The notes: generated by a model from the letters alone, not told the origin. A stretch of DNA of 64,000 nt from Spirochaetaceae bacterium (GCA_028821475.1 JAPPGB010000030.1:26039-90038), one strand, 5' to 3'; counted from the stretch's first letter, positions 49,304 to 58,280 are shown. Numbers and translations: made by a program.

Positions 49304-50583
49304 TACCGGCCCGGCGCGGCGCCGGCCTGCAGGGTGGCGGCCGGGTGGTACCGGCCATCGGCGCCGATCCGGGTCAGGAACACCGCGTCGGAGCCCTGGT
49401 TGTCAGCGTCGCCGTAGCGGAGCCGGAAACCGTCTATGTCAATCCCGTCGCTGCCCCGCAGGGCACGGAGGAAGCACTCGCGCGTGACCTGCTCCCCGCA
49501 GGCCGCTACTCCCGCCACGGCAAGCCTGCCGGCCAGGTAGCCCTCGAAGGACACGAATCCGGGCTCCGCATCCGCGTCGTACGCCGCCAGGGCGCGCCGG
49601 TAGGAGCCGACCACCGGCCGCGAGTCGTCGCTGGGAAACGGCACCACCTGGGTTACGTACACGCCCTCGCCGGCTGCTCCGAGTTCCTCGGCCAGCGCGT
49701 TGCTGCCGACGAAGGACACGGTGAGGAAGGTCGCATCCATCCCCACGTGCCGAGCCCACCTGATCAGCGCCGCCACCGGCTGGTAGGCGCCGATCATGAT
49801 CACCGCCTCCGGCTCGCCGCGCCGCAGGTCGAGCAGGGCGGTCTTCACCGCCGTGGTGTTGCGTGGGTAGAGCCCGATCGACACCGGCTCCATGGCGCGC
49901 CGGTCGAGCGCCAGCCGCACGCCGCGGTAGCCGGCGCGGCCGAACGAGTCGTCCTGGTAGAGCACCGCGATGCGGGTCGCGCCCAGATCCTCGGTCAACC
50001 GGGCGACCATCTCCTCGGTCTCCTGGTAATAGGAGGCGCGCAGGTTGAGCACGTTGTCCCACGCGGAGTCGCGCAGGAACTCGGCGCCGGTGAACGGGGC
50101 AATATACGGCACTCCCGCCTCGGCGGCGACCGGCGTGGCGGAACGCGAGGTGGGCGTGCCGACGGCTCCGATCAGCGCGAACACCTGTTCCTGCTCGATG
50201 AGCCGGAAGGTGTTGGCGATCGCCGCTTCCGGCTCGTAGGCGTCGTCCAGCGAAACCAGCTCCAGCCGGCGGCCGTGGACGCCGCCGCCCCCGTTGGCCT
50301 CGTGGAACGCCGCCTCGATGCCCAGCCGCATGTTCCGGCCCAGCTCCCGCGCCGGCCCGCTGAAGGCAGCCGACTGTCCGAACAGGATGCGCGCTTCGGA
50401 CACCCCGGGCACCTGCGCGTGAGTCGCCGCGGCGGCGGCGGACGGGCTCGCCTGGTCGTCAGCCGAAGCGCGCGGCGCAGGTACGGTGGAGTCGTCACGG
50501 CTGCAGGACAGCGGCCCGGCAAGCAGCACGGCGCCGGCGAGGGACACAACAGCCGCCCGGTTCGCGCGACGCCGGCGCCTCAC
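49303..50583 (-). CDS. LivK-type periplasmic binding protein
   Basis: About 426 residues from a GTG at 50583 (basic head, hydrophobic AAVVSLAGAVLLAGPLSC, possible lipidation at that Cys but the lipobox is weak). Mature protein is a type I periplasmic binding fold: ILFGQSAAFSGPARELGRNM, LIEQEQVFALIGAVGTPTSR, VLYQDDSFGRAGYRGV, TFLTVSFVGSNALAEEL. It resembles branched-chain amino acid or amide receptors. No permease or ATPase is adjacent; it lies between a response regulator and a kinase, so it likely serves as the ligand-sensing partner of the kinase. Confidence 0.85.
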   Translation of the reverse strand: MRRRRRANRAAVVSLAGAVLLAGPLSCSRDDSTVPAPRASADDQASPSAAAAATHAQVPGVSEARILFGQSAAFSGPARELGRNMRLGIEAAFHEANGGGGVHGRRLELVSLDDAYEPEAAIANTFRLIEQEQVFALIGAVGTPTSRSATPVAAEAGVPYIAPFTGAEFLRDSAWDNVLNLRASYYQETEEMVARLTEDLGATRIAVLYQDDSFGRAGYRGVRLALDRRAMEPVSIGLYPRNTTAVKTALLDLRRGEPEAVIMIGAYQPVAALIRWARHVGMDATFLTVSFVGSNALAEELGAAGEGVYVTQVVPFPSDDSRPVVGSYRRALAAYDADAEPGFVSFEGYLAGRLAVAGVAACGEQVTRECFLRALRGSDGIDIDGFRLRYGDADNQGSDAVFLTRIGADGRYHPAATLQAGAAPGR

Positions 50584-50616
50584 CGGCTTCCCTGGATCGC
50601 GGGCGGCACCGGCAAG

Positions 50617-50642
50617 GCAGCCGGCGGCGAAGCACCGGCTGC
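50617..50642 (-). repeat. REP-like palindrome, copy 4
   Basis: GCAGCCGG and CCGGCTGC form perfect 8-base arms around a ten-base centre. It lies between the response regulator and binding-protein genes and could shape their mRNA. Directly beside it (50651-50693) is the third, inverted copy of the dispersed repeat. Confidence 0.6.
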
Positions 50643-50695
50643 ATTCGAACGCCACGCTCGGTGTGACGCCCGGTTCCACCACGGGCTGCTGGCGT

Positions 50696-51871
50696 TCACG
50701 TATCGAACTCGCCGCGCGAGAGCACCAGGCAGGTGACGTCGTCCGACTGCGCGGTATCTCCGGCGAATGCGTGCACGGCGTCGAAAACCGCCTGGCTGGT
50801 CGCCCTGCTGCCCTCCGGTGCGCCGCCGGCGAAGATCGCCCGCAGACGCTCCACGCCGAATTCCTCCTGGGCGACGTTCATCGCCTCGGTCACGCCGTCG
50901 GTATACATGACCAGCTTCTCGCCCGGCCCGAGCGTCATGGTGGACTGTGCGTAGGGATAGTCGGGCATCACCCCGAGGGCCACTCCGCCGGTGAGCGGGA
51001 GCAACTCGGAGCTGCCGTCCGCGCGCACCAGCAACGGCGAGTTGTGTCCGCCATTGGCATAGGTGAACGCCCCCGTCACCGGATCAAAGGTCGCATACAG
51101 CACGGTGACGAACATCAATCCCTGGTTGTCCTCGGTGAGCAGGTTGTTGACCTCCTGCAACACCTCGCCGGGTGCCCCGCGCCCGACGGCAGCCCCCTTC
51201 AACAGGGTGCGAGAGGACATCATGAACAGGGATGCGGGCACGCCCTTGTCCGACACGTCGGCAATCGCCACGCCGACGAGCCCATTGTCGAGCTTCATGA
51301 TGTCGAAGAAGTCGCCGCCCACGGCGCGCGCCGGTTCCATCTGGCCGTGGATCCGGAAGTCCGTGCCACCGGGGAACCGCGTCGGCAGGATCGACTGCTG
51401 CATCTTGCTGGCCAGATCCAACTCGTTCTGCAGCACCACGAGCCGGTCACGCGACTCCAGCGCCTCCCGCCACTCTGCGACCCGGCGCAGCGTGCGTTCG
51501 ATGGTGACCTTGAGATCCTCGAAGTCGAGCGGCTTGGTGACGAAGTCGAACGCGCCGCGATTCATGGCCGTGCGGATATTGTCCATGTCGCCATACGCGG
51601 AGACGATGACGCAGCGCAGGTTCGGATCGACCTGCGGAATCTGCGCGAGCAGGGTGAGGCCGTCCATCTTCGGCATGTTGATGTCGGACAGCACCATGTC
51701 GATATCGCTGTGCTCCCGGAGCATCTCCAGGGCTTCCACGCCGTCGTGGGCGAACACGAATTGGTAGCGGCCGGCCCGGACATCGCGCCGCATGCGTTGC
51801 CTTATCAGCGGCTCGACGTCCGGCTCGTCGTCGACCACGAGAATCTTGTGCGGCTGCTGCTCGGTACTCAT
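50696..51871 (-). CDS. Response regulator with PP2C/SpoIIE phosphatase output
   Basis: 391 residues. A receiver domain (KILVVDDEPDVEPL, phospho-acceptor in VLSDINMPKMDG, FVTKPLDFEDL), a coiled-coil linker, then an RsbU/SpoIIE phosphatase (MQQSILPTRFPGG, RAVGGDFFDIMKLDNGLVGV, IADVSDKGVPASLFM, SDDVTCLVLSRGE) with its metal-binding Asp residues. Such proteins dephosphorylate anti-anti-sigma factors in partner-switching pathways. It is first in the same-strand series regulator, binding protein, kinase, peptidase, so the kinase at 46940-49141 is the likely phosphodonor. Confidence 0.92.
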   Translation of the reverse strand: MSTEQQPHKILVVDDEPDVEPLIRQRMRRDVRAGRYQFVFAHDGVEALEMLREHSDIDMVLSDINMPKMDGLTLLAQIPQVDPNLRCVIVSAYGDMDNIRTAMNRGAFDFVTKPLDFEDLKVTIERTLRRVAEWREALESRDRLVVLQNELDLASKMQQSILPTRFPGGTDFRIHGQMEPARAVGGDFFDIMKLDNGLVGVAIADVSDKGVPASLFMMSSRTLLKGAAVGRGAPGEVLQEVNNLLTEDNQGLMFVTVLYATFDPVTGAFTYANGGHNSPLLVRADGSSELLPLTGGVALGVMPDYPYAQSTMTLGPGEKLVMYTDGVTEAMNVAQEEFGVERLRAIFAGGAPEGSRATSQAVFDAVHAFAGDTAQSDDVTCLVLSRGEFDT

Positions 51872-52010
51872 TGCGCTCCCATCCCAGGGTGCCCACAGGC
51901 TACCCCGGCATCGCGGTCAGGGGCAAACGACCACAGCCGATGTCCAGGATCGCGTCGTCCTGCAGGAGCCGCGCCGGCAGGTTGCTATGGTTGTTGGAGC
52001 AGGACCTCGG

Positions 52011-52511
52011 CTACGACTTGCTCCAGGTACACTCGCCGGCGGTCACCACCCTGTTGCCCGGCAGGTACTCCGTGTCGTATTCGCAGATTCCGGTGATGCC
52101 TTGATACTTTCCGGTGCCGCCGCGGAGCTCCCAGCGGCCCGCGCCGCCGCCGCCGGTGACAACGGTACCCTGCTCCCGAAGCGCCGTCGAATACAGCACG
52201 TCGCCGTCGCCGTCGGTGTTCACGCACGGCGCCTCCAGGGCAATGCCGGCATCCGAGTCGCGCGAAAACACCAGGCAGTCCGACGTGCTGTTCATGCCAT
52301 CGACGAACGGGCCCCCGCTGCTGTCGAGGATCGTTTGCGTGCCGAGCAATATGCCGCCGGTGTACGATTCGTCGGCATGTTCGACAGTGATGTACGAATG
52401 CTCGTAGCTCCTGAGCATGAAGAAGGTTCCACTCTCGTCGGCTGCCGCGGTGTGCGCCGCCGTTACCAGCAACGCCCCCACCGCCGCCGCCGCTGTCAGT
52501 CGTCCGGACAT
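52011..52511 (-). CDS. Secreted beta-barrel-like protein
   Basis: 166 residues from the ATG at 52511 (AAGGGGTGG upstream). Signal peptide MSGRLTAAAAVGALLVTAAH to TAA-A. The mature part is beta-rich and its end GGGGAGRWELRGGTGKYQGI then TGICEYDTEY resembles the allene-oxide-cyclase-like/dirigent barrel signature (GGTGxYxGxxG). Function unknown; it may bind small ligands in the periplasm. Two Cys (DCLV, PCVN) and one near the C-terminus could form a disulfide. Confidence 0.65.
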   Translation of the reverse strand: MSGRLTAAAAVGALLVTAAHTAAADESGTFFMLRSYEHSYITVEHADESYTGGILLGTQTILDSSGGPFVDGMNSTSDCLVFSRDSDAGIALEAPCVNTDGDGDVLYSTALREQGTVVTGGGGAGRWELRGGTGKYQGITGICEYDTEYLPGNRVVTAGECTWSKS

Positions 52512-52675
52512 GTTCAATCCACCCCTTCGATCAGGCTGACGTGTGAGTTGATCGTGATTCCGGTGAAGAAACAAGCACCATGCACGCTTTCAACGCTCCT
52601 GATCCGTTTGTTCCCACCCTCGACATGAGGGCGGTCGCTCCGTCACCATCGAGCATACCGTGAAAGGAGGAGATC

Positions 52676-53047
52676 GTGAATCAGGACCGGTCGGAGTTGA
52701 GCGGCGGCGACGCGCAGCCGCAAGGACAGGAACGGTTGCCCGGTTTCCTGGACAGGGTGATCGCCGACTACCCGGACGTGTGGCAGGCGTACCGGATGCT
52801 CGGCGATGCGGCAGCGGCGGCCGGTCCTCTCGATGCCCGCTCGCAGCGGCTGGTCAAGCTGGCCCTGGCGGTGGGCGCACGCTCGCCGGGCGCGGTCCAC
52901 TCCCACGCGCGGCGCGCCCTGCGCGAGGGCGTCCCGGCGGCCGCGCTGCTGCAGGTGCCGCTGCTCGCGGTGTCGTCCATCGGCTGGTCCGCGGCCATGG
53001 CGGCGCTCGCCTGGGTGCGCGACGTGACCGACGCCCCGGCATCGTGA
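52676..53047 (+). CDS. AhpD-like carboxymuconolactone decarboxylase family protein
   Basis: 123 residues from the ATG at 52676. LDARSQRLVKLALAVGARSP and AVHSHARRALREGVPAAALL are the CMD signature helices, but the redox C-x-x-C of AhpD is absent (SPGAVHSH instead). It is therefore not a classical peroxidase-reductase. Possibly a decarboxylase-like or structural member. Precedes the hydroxyacid dehydrogenase gene on the same strand by 68 bases. Confidence 0.83.
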   Translation: MNQDRSELSGGDAQPQGQERLPGFLDRVIADYPDVWQAYRMLGDAAAAAGPLDARSQRLVKLALAVGARSPGAVHSHARRALREGVPAAALLQVPLLAVSSIGWSAAMAALAWVRDVTDAPAS

Positions 53048-53115
53048 ACGGGGAGCGGTCGACGCGGCGCCACCGCCGGGCGCAGGTCGCGAGTCGGTAA
53101 CGAGGCGAGCGGCCC

Positions 53116-54153
53116 GTGACGCAGACCACCATAGCGGTGATCGGCGACCGCTTCGTGCGTTCCGCCCTCCTGCAACGTGCCATCGAGCAGGCCGCCGGCA
53201 GCCGCGCGGGCGAGTTGCGCTTCGTGACCGACGAGCACGAGTGGCCCGACGTGCCGATGACCCACGACGACGAGATCCGCGAATACACCGGCGACGCCGG
53301 TCGCGTCGGCGCCGTGCTGCGCGAGGCGGAGCTGGCGGCGGTGCACATGGCCGCCCTCGGCGCGCAGGTGCTGGCGGCGGCGCCGGAATTGCGGCTGGTG
53401 GCGTGCGCTCGCAGCGGCGCGGTGAACGTGAACCTTGAAGAAGCGAAGCGGCGCGGCGTGGTGGTGTGCAACGCCCCGGGGCGCAACGCGCGGGCGGTGG
53501 CGGAGTTCACGGTGGCGATGATCATCGACGTCACCAAGGGCCTTGCCCGCGGGCACCGCGACCTGACCGCGGCGGCGCACTGGCGCGCCGACCTGTATCG
53601 TTACGACACGGTGGGCGAGGATCTCGCGTTCCTCGCCGTCGGCCTGTTGGGTATGGGCCACGTCGGACGCGTGCTGGCACCCCTGCTGACCGCGTTCGGT
53701 GCACGGGTGCTGGCCTGCGACCCCTACGTGCCGCCCGAGGTATTCGCCGCCGCGGGAGCGCAGCGGTGCTCCCTCGAAGAGCTGTTGGCGAACGCCGACG
53801 TGGTGAGCCTGCACGCCCGCCACCGCCCGGGAGCCGCCCCGCTCATCGGCGCACCGGAACTGGCACTGATGCGCCGCGGCGCGTACCTGATCCAGACCGC
53901 GCGCAGCCCGCTGCTCGACTACGACGCCCTGGCGCGGGCGCTGGCGGCCGGCCGCATCGCCGGCGCCGCCATCGACGTGTTTCCGGAGGAACCGCTGCCC
54001 GCCGGCCATCCGCTGCTGGCGCTGCCCACCGTCACCCTTACCCCGCACATCGCCGGCGCCTCCCGCGGCAGCGCCCGCACGGGAGCGCGCATGGCGGCCG
54101 CCGCCATCGCCGCCTGGCTGCGCGGCGAAGCACCTCCGAACCGAATGACCTGA
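53116..54153 (+). CDS. D-isomer specific 2-hydroxyacid dehydrogenase
   Basis: 345 residues from a GTG. The NAD site GLLGMGHVGRVLAPLLTAFG, the catalytic Arg in ACARSGAVNVN, Glu in VFPEEPLP and His in LTPHIAGASRG are all present. The fold is complete. Substrate is unknown; relatives reduce glyoxylate, phosphoglycerate or other 2-oxo acids. It may form a transcription unit with the CMD protein gene. Confidence 0.9.
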   Translation: MTQTTIAVIGDRFVRSALLQRAIEQAAGSRAGELRFVTDEHEWPDVPMTHDDEIREYTGDAGRVGAVLREAELAAVHMAALGAQVLAAAPELRLVACARSGAVNVNLEEAKRRGVVVCNAPGRNARAVAEFTVAMIIDVTKGLARGHRDLTAAAHWRADLYRYDTVGEDLAFLAVGLLGMGHVGRVLAPLLTAFGARVLACDPYVPPEVFAAAGAQRCSLEELLANADVVSLHARHRPGAAPLIGAPELALMRRGAYLIQTARSPLLDYDALARALAAGRIAGAAIDVFPEEPLPAGHPLLALPTVTLTPHIAGASRGSARTGARMAAAAIAAWLRGEAPPNRMT

Positions 54154-54254
54154 TCACCGCTGATCGTCGCATGCGGCGCCGCATGCCACGCAACCTGCAC
54201 CGAGCGAAACCAGCACCGTGCCGCGACCAACACGCCCATGCAACTCGCTACTTG

Positions 54255-55433
54255 TCAACGCGGCAGCGGCAGCTCGGTCAGCCGACGTGTCGTGGTGGTG
54301 AGCACGCGCCGCGCATGTGCTTCGATCACGACCGTGTCTTCGATCCGCACGCCGCCGAATCCGGGAATGTAGATGCCCGGCTCCACCGTCACCACGTGAC
54401 CGGGAGCGAGGACATCGTCGCTGCCGGGCCGCATCGCCGGCGCTTCGTGGATCGCCAGGCCGACGCCGTGGCCGAGGCTGTGCGTGGGGTACTCGCCGTA
54501 GCCGGCGTCCTCGATCCCCTTCTTTGCAGCGGCGTCAAGCTCGCTGCAGCGCACCCCGGCGCGCAGCGCGGCGACGCCGGCCGACTGCACCCGGCGCACC
54601 GTCTCGTACAGGCGCCGCTGGCGCGGCGACGCCGGGCCCATCACCACGGTGCGGGTCATGTCGGCGCAGTAGCCGGCCACGGCGGCGCCGAAGTCGAAGG
54701 TGATGAAGTCGCCGGGAGCAATCTCGCGCGCCGACGGCAGCGCATGCGGCAGCGCGGAGTTGGGACCTGACGCCGCGATCGCTGCGAACGCGATGCCGTC
54801 GGCGCCGCGCAGGTAGAGCAGCTCCTCCAGCCGGCGCGCCAGTTCACGCTCCGTGATGCCCGGACGGATCAGGGGGAGAAGCTGTGCGAACGCGGCATCG
54901 CTGATCGCACAGGCGCGGGCGATGGCGGCCAGCTCTGCCGCGTCCTTGCGCTCGCGCAACGCGGTCACCGCTCCGGCGGCGGAGTGCAGGGTCACTCCCG
55001 GCAGCCCCGCGCGCAGCTCGTCGCACAGCGCCACCGTGAGACCGGCCGGATCGAACGCCAGCCGGCGCAAGCCGGCGCCGGCCAGCGCGGCCGCCAGCTC
55101 CGTGGTCGCCGGACGGCCATGCCGCTCGATCCGCCACCCCGGGCATTGCCGGGCCGCCTGCTCCACGTAGCGCACGTCGGTCAGAAACAGCGCGTCGGCG
55201 GCGGTGACCACCGCGAAACCCGAGGATCCCGTAAACCCGGTCAGGTAGCGCAGGTCGAAGTCCTCCAGGTTCTCCTGGCGGACGAGCAGGAGACCATCGA
55301 ATTCGCCCTGTGCGCGCAACCACTCGCGCACCGCGGCCAGGCGGCCTGCCGGCGGCGCCGGCGCGGAGCCATTTGCGTGCACGAGCGGCTCGGCTGCCCG
55401 CCGTGGCGTGGACGGTCCTTGCGATGACGGCAT
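54255..55433 (-). CDS. M24-family aminopeptidase (Xaa-Pro type)
   Basis: About 392 residues from the ATG at 55433. Creatinase N-terminal domain (FDGLLLVRQENLEDFDLRYL, GFTGSSGFAVVTAADALFLT) and pita-bread catalytic domain. Metal ligands are seen in ITFDFGAAVAGYCADMTRTV (two Asp), THSLGHGVGLAIHE (His), VTVEPGIYI (Glu) and GVRIEDTVVI (Glu). Cytoplasmic. Releases N-terminal residues before proline. Divergent from the DUF3179 gene with about 95 bases between. Confidence 0.92.
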   Translation of the reverse strand: MPSSQGPSTPRRAAEPLVHANGSAPAPPAGRLAAVREWLRAQGEFDGLLLVRQENLEDFDLRYLTGFTGSSGFAVVTAADALFLTDVRYVEQAARQCPGWRIERHGRPATTELAAALAGAGLRRLAFDPAGLTVALCDELRAGLPGVTLHSAAGAVTALRERKDAAELAAIARACAISDAAFAQLLPLIRPGITERELARRLEELLYLRGADGIAFAAIAASGPNSALPHALPSAREIAPGDFITFDFGAAVAGYCADMTRTVVMGPASPRQRRLYETVRRVQSAGVAALRAGVRCSELDAAAKKGIEDAGYGEYPTHSLGHGVGLAIHEAPAMRPGSDDVLAPGHVVTVEPGIYIPGFGGVRIEDTVVIEAHARRVLTTTTRRLTELPLPR

Positions 55434-55527
55434 GCAGGCATAGTGCCACATATGGCGAGCCCTGCTCATCGCACCCATCGCACCGTGCCGGGAGGCGCTC
55501 GGCGCCAAACGGCGGTATCATATATTG

Positions 55528-56919
55528 ATGCGAACCAACACCGGACTCCGGTTGCCGGCGTCGTTCCTGGCCGTTCTGCTTGCCGCCGCCCTGCCGGCCG
55601 CCGCCGAGACAGCGCCCGCCACCTCCGGCGGAGAACTGGTCGGCGCTTTCGGGCAGAGGTTCGGTCCGCCGCCCGACTACCCGGACGGCGATCTGGACCC
55701 GGCGACGCGCGCCGACATCGAATCGATCATCACCAGCATCTCGGAGCGCCGGCTCGACGCCGACGCGCTCGGACGCCTCAAGGAGAGCGGCGATCCGCGC
55801 ATCCTGTGGTTCGTGGCAGACCTGCTGCGTTTCATCGGCCAACGCGAGATGGAGACCCTGAACGCCACCTTCGAGGAGTTGACCGGGGCAACCCTGCCGC
55901 GCGGCGACTACAACGCCATACCCGACCACCTGATGGCGTGGGATCTGCCGGCGTTCCCCGGCTACCGACGGCTCAAGGGCGACCTGATGACGCTGATCGA
56001 ACCGCGCTGGGAGCCGTTCTTTGCCGATGAAGACTCGGCGATAGACTGGCGGCTGGTGGCGTGGGGCGGCGTGCTGATGGACGACCGTAGCGACGCCGGC
56101 CCCGGACGGCGCTGTTTCCGCTGCATCCCGGCACTCGACAATCCGCCGGTTACCGATGCCGCCGGTGGGAGCTGGTATCCCGACTCGGCCCTGGTGTTCG
56201 GCCTGGTGATCAACGGCGAGGCGCGCGCCTATCCGAAGAACATCATGGAAGTGCACGAGATGGTCAACGACGCCCTGGGCGGACGCACCTTCGGCATGCC
56301 CTACTGCACCCTGTGCGGCTCGGCGCAGGCGTACTACACCGACGACATCAAGGGATTCTACCCGGTGCTGCGCACCTCCGGGCTGCTGTCCCGCTCCAAC
56401 AAGTTCATGTACGACCTGGTCACCACCTCCGCCGTCGACACCTTTACCGGGCGCGCCCTGTCGGGGCCGCTGCACGAGGCCGGCGTGTTCCTCAACCAGC
56501 TCACCGTGGTCACCTCCACCTGGGGCGCCTGGAAGGAGGCGCATCCCGACACCACCATCGTCGCCGAGGACGGCGGCGTTCCCGGCCACCGCTATCCGAC
56601 CGACCCGTTGCGCGGGCGCGACGACAACGGTCCGATCTTCCCGGTCGGCGACGTGGACCAGCGGCTGCCGGTGCAGGAGCGTGTGCTCGGCGTGCTCGGC
56701 GCGGACGGCACGGCGGTGGCGTTTCCGGTGGCCAACGCCGTGCTGGCCCTGCAGGCCGGCGCGGCGGTGGAGTTGGGCGGGGTGCGGGTCGCGCTCGACG
56801 GCAGCGGCATCCGCGCCTTCATCGACGACCGGGAGGCGCCGAGCCACGAGGCGTTCTGGTTCGCCTGGAGCCAGTTCCACCCCGGCACGCTGCTCTGGCG
56901 GCGAGACACCGCGGGATAG
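55528..56919 (+). CDS. Secreted DUF3179 protein
   Basis: About 463 residues from the ATG at 55528. Signal peptide LPASFLAVLLAAALPAAAET, a helical N-terminal region, then DUF3179: ARAYPKNIMEVHEMVNDALG, FGMPYCTLCGSAQAYYT, RSNKFMYDLVTTSAVDTFTG. The family function is unknown; the Cys pair of PYCTLCGSA and an additional RCFRCIPAL pair could bind a metal or be oxidised. Found in many environmental bacteria and archaea. No obvious operon partner apart from the MFS gene 102 bases downstream. Confidence 0.87.
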   Translation: MRTNTGLRLPASFLAVLLAAALPAAAETAPATSGGELVGAFGQRFGPPPDYPDGDLDPATRADIESIITSISERRLDADALGRLKESGDPRILWFVADLLRFIGQREMETLNATFEELTGATLPRGDYNAIPDHLMAWDLPAFPGYRRLKGDLMTLIEPRWEPFFADEDSAIDWRLVAWGGVLMDDRSDAGPGRRCFRCIPALDNPPVTDAAGGSWYPDSALVFGLVINGEARAYPKNIMEVHEMVNDALGGRTFGMPYCTLCGSAQAYYTDDIKGFYPVLRTSGLLSRSNKFMYDLVTTSAVDTFTGRALSGPLHEAGVFLNQLTVVTSTWGAWKEAHPDTTIVAEDGGVPGHRYPTDPLRGRDDNGPIFPVGDVDQRLPVQERVLGVLGADGTAVAFPVANAVLALQAGAAVELGGVRVALDGSGIRAFIDDREAPSHEAFWFAWSQFHPGTLLWRRDTAG

Positions 56920-57021
56920 CGCCGCCGGCACGCCGACCGGACCGAATCGGGCAAATCCACCCGGGCCAAAAACATCCACCGCACGCTTTCCGCGACGGCG
57001 CCGAGGGCCGATAATGCGCCC

Positions 57022-58200
57022 GTGCCCGCGCCGCACATCCGCCGCCTGTTCCAGACCCTGTTTATCCCGGAACTCCTGTACACCGTCGGCTGGGGGTTGA
57101 TCCTCCCCGTCCTGCCGCGGCTGGCTACGAGCCTGAGCGGCAGCGTGGCCGGCGCCGCGGGCATCGTCGCGCTGGTGGCGGTCGGCACCCTCGTCGCGGA
57201 CATCCCGGCCGGCGTCCTGGCCGCCCGCTGGCCGCAGCGTACGCTGACGCTTGCCGTGCTCGGCGCCCTGGCAGTCGCCGGCCTGCTGGCCGCCTTCGGC
57301 GGCAGCGTGCTGCTGCTCGGCGCCGCCGCGCTGCTGCTCGGGGCCGGGCGCGGCACCTGGATGGTGACGCGCATGGCGGTAGCGCGCGAAACGGTGCCGG
57401 CGCACCAGCGCGGGCGGGCGCTGGCCACGCTGGGCGGCATGAACCGGATCGGTTCGTTCGCCGTCGGTCCGGCGGTGGGAGGCGCGGTAGCCGAGCTGCT
57501 GGGCCTGTGGGCACCGTTCGCGGCGCTCTCCTGCCTGATGATCCTGGCCGGCGCCGCGGTGCTGCGCTGGACGCCGCGGCGGCCGCCGCCGGCGCCGGCG
57601 CGAGCCGGCGGCTGGTATCACCCGGTGGCGATCGTACGCGACCACTGGCCGATGTTGCTGCGCGCCGGTCCCGCCATCATCGCCCTCAACCTGATCCGGG
57701 CCGGGCGGCAACTGTTCATCCCGCTGTGGGGGGAATCGATCGGCCTTTCGGTGGCGGAGGTGGGACTCGCCATGAGCGCTTCCGGAATCGCCGACATGCT
57801 GCTGTTCTATCCCACCGGGGTGGTCATGGACCGCCTCGGGCGGCGCTGGGCGGCAGCCAGTTCGATAGCGGTCATGTCCCTGAGCCTGGCCCTGATGCCC
57901 CTTACCGGCAGTTTTCTGAGCCTGCTGCTGATCGGGATACTGGCCGGCGCGGGCAACGGGCTGGGCAGCGGGTTCCTGATGACCATGGGCACCGATCTTG
58001 CCCCCAAGCGGGGAGCCGGCGAGTTCATCGGTCTGTGGCGGTTGATCGGCGACGTGGGCACCGCCGGCGGTCCGGCGTTAATCGGGGCGGTGGCCGGCAT
58101 TCTCTCGCTGGCGGTAGCCGGCCCGGTGGTGGGGCTGTTCGGCTTTACGGGGGCCGCGCTGTTCATCTTCTCCGTCAAGGAGACCCTGCGCCGCCGGTAA
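57022..58200 (+). CDS. MFS transporter
   Basis: 392 residues from a GTG, with twelve predicted membrane segments. FIPELLYTVGWGLILPVLPR starts span 1, VADIPAGVLAARWPQRTL is the loop 2-3 signature (G-x-x-A-D-x-x-G-R variant), and a second repeat of the motif is MDRLGRRWAAASSI. Likely a proton-driven efflux pump of unknown substrate. It ends 80 bases before lexA, and its 3' flank contains the lexA promoter. Confidence 0.88.
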   Translation: MPAPHIRRLFQTLFIPELLYTVGWGLILPVLPRLATSLSGSVAGAAGIVALVAVGTLVADIPAGVLAARWPQRTLTLAVLGALAVAGLLAAFGGSVLLLGAAALLLGAGRGTWMVTRMAVARETVPAHQRGRALATLGGMNRIGSFAVGPAVGGAVAELLGLWAPFAALSCLMILAGAAVLRWTPRRPPPAPARAGGWYHPVAIVRDHWPMLLRAGPAIIALNLIRAGRQLFIPLWGESIGLSVAEVGLAMSASGIADMLLFYPTGVVMDRLGRRWAAASSIAVMSLSLALMPLTGSFLSLLLIGILAGAGNGLGSGFLMTMGTDLAPKRGAGEFIGLWRLIGDVGTAGGPALIGAVAGILSLAVAGPVVGLFGFTGAALFIFSVKETLRRR

Positions 58201-58232
58201 TTCTGACGACGGCTCCGAAACGACTCGAAAAC

Positions 58233-58279
58233 AGACAAGTGTCTTGACATGAACAGACTGATGTCTGTACAGTCTGTTC
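58233..58279 (+). promoter_or_regulatory. lexA promoter and palindromic operator
   Basis: TTGACA (58244-58249), 18 bases and TACAGT (58268-58273) are the likely promoter; the start of transcription would be about 58280, next to the ATG at 58281. Two sites AGAC-N4-GTCT lie at 58233-58244 and 58255-58266, exactly 22 bases apart. A larger perfect inverted repeat GAACAGACTG-N9-CAGTCTGTTC covers 58251-58279. A dimeric repressor bound here would cover the -10 box. LexA is the obvious candidate. Confidence 0.7.
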
Positions 58280-58280
58280 C

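Noticed and set aside
54844..57711. A 955-residue open frame on the minus strand
   Set aside because: It lies antisense to parts of the M24 peptidase, the DUF3179 and MFS genes, has low-complexity Arg/Gly/Ala/His-rich composition and no recognisable domain; typical of high-GC antisense frames.
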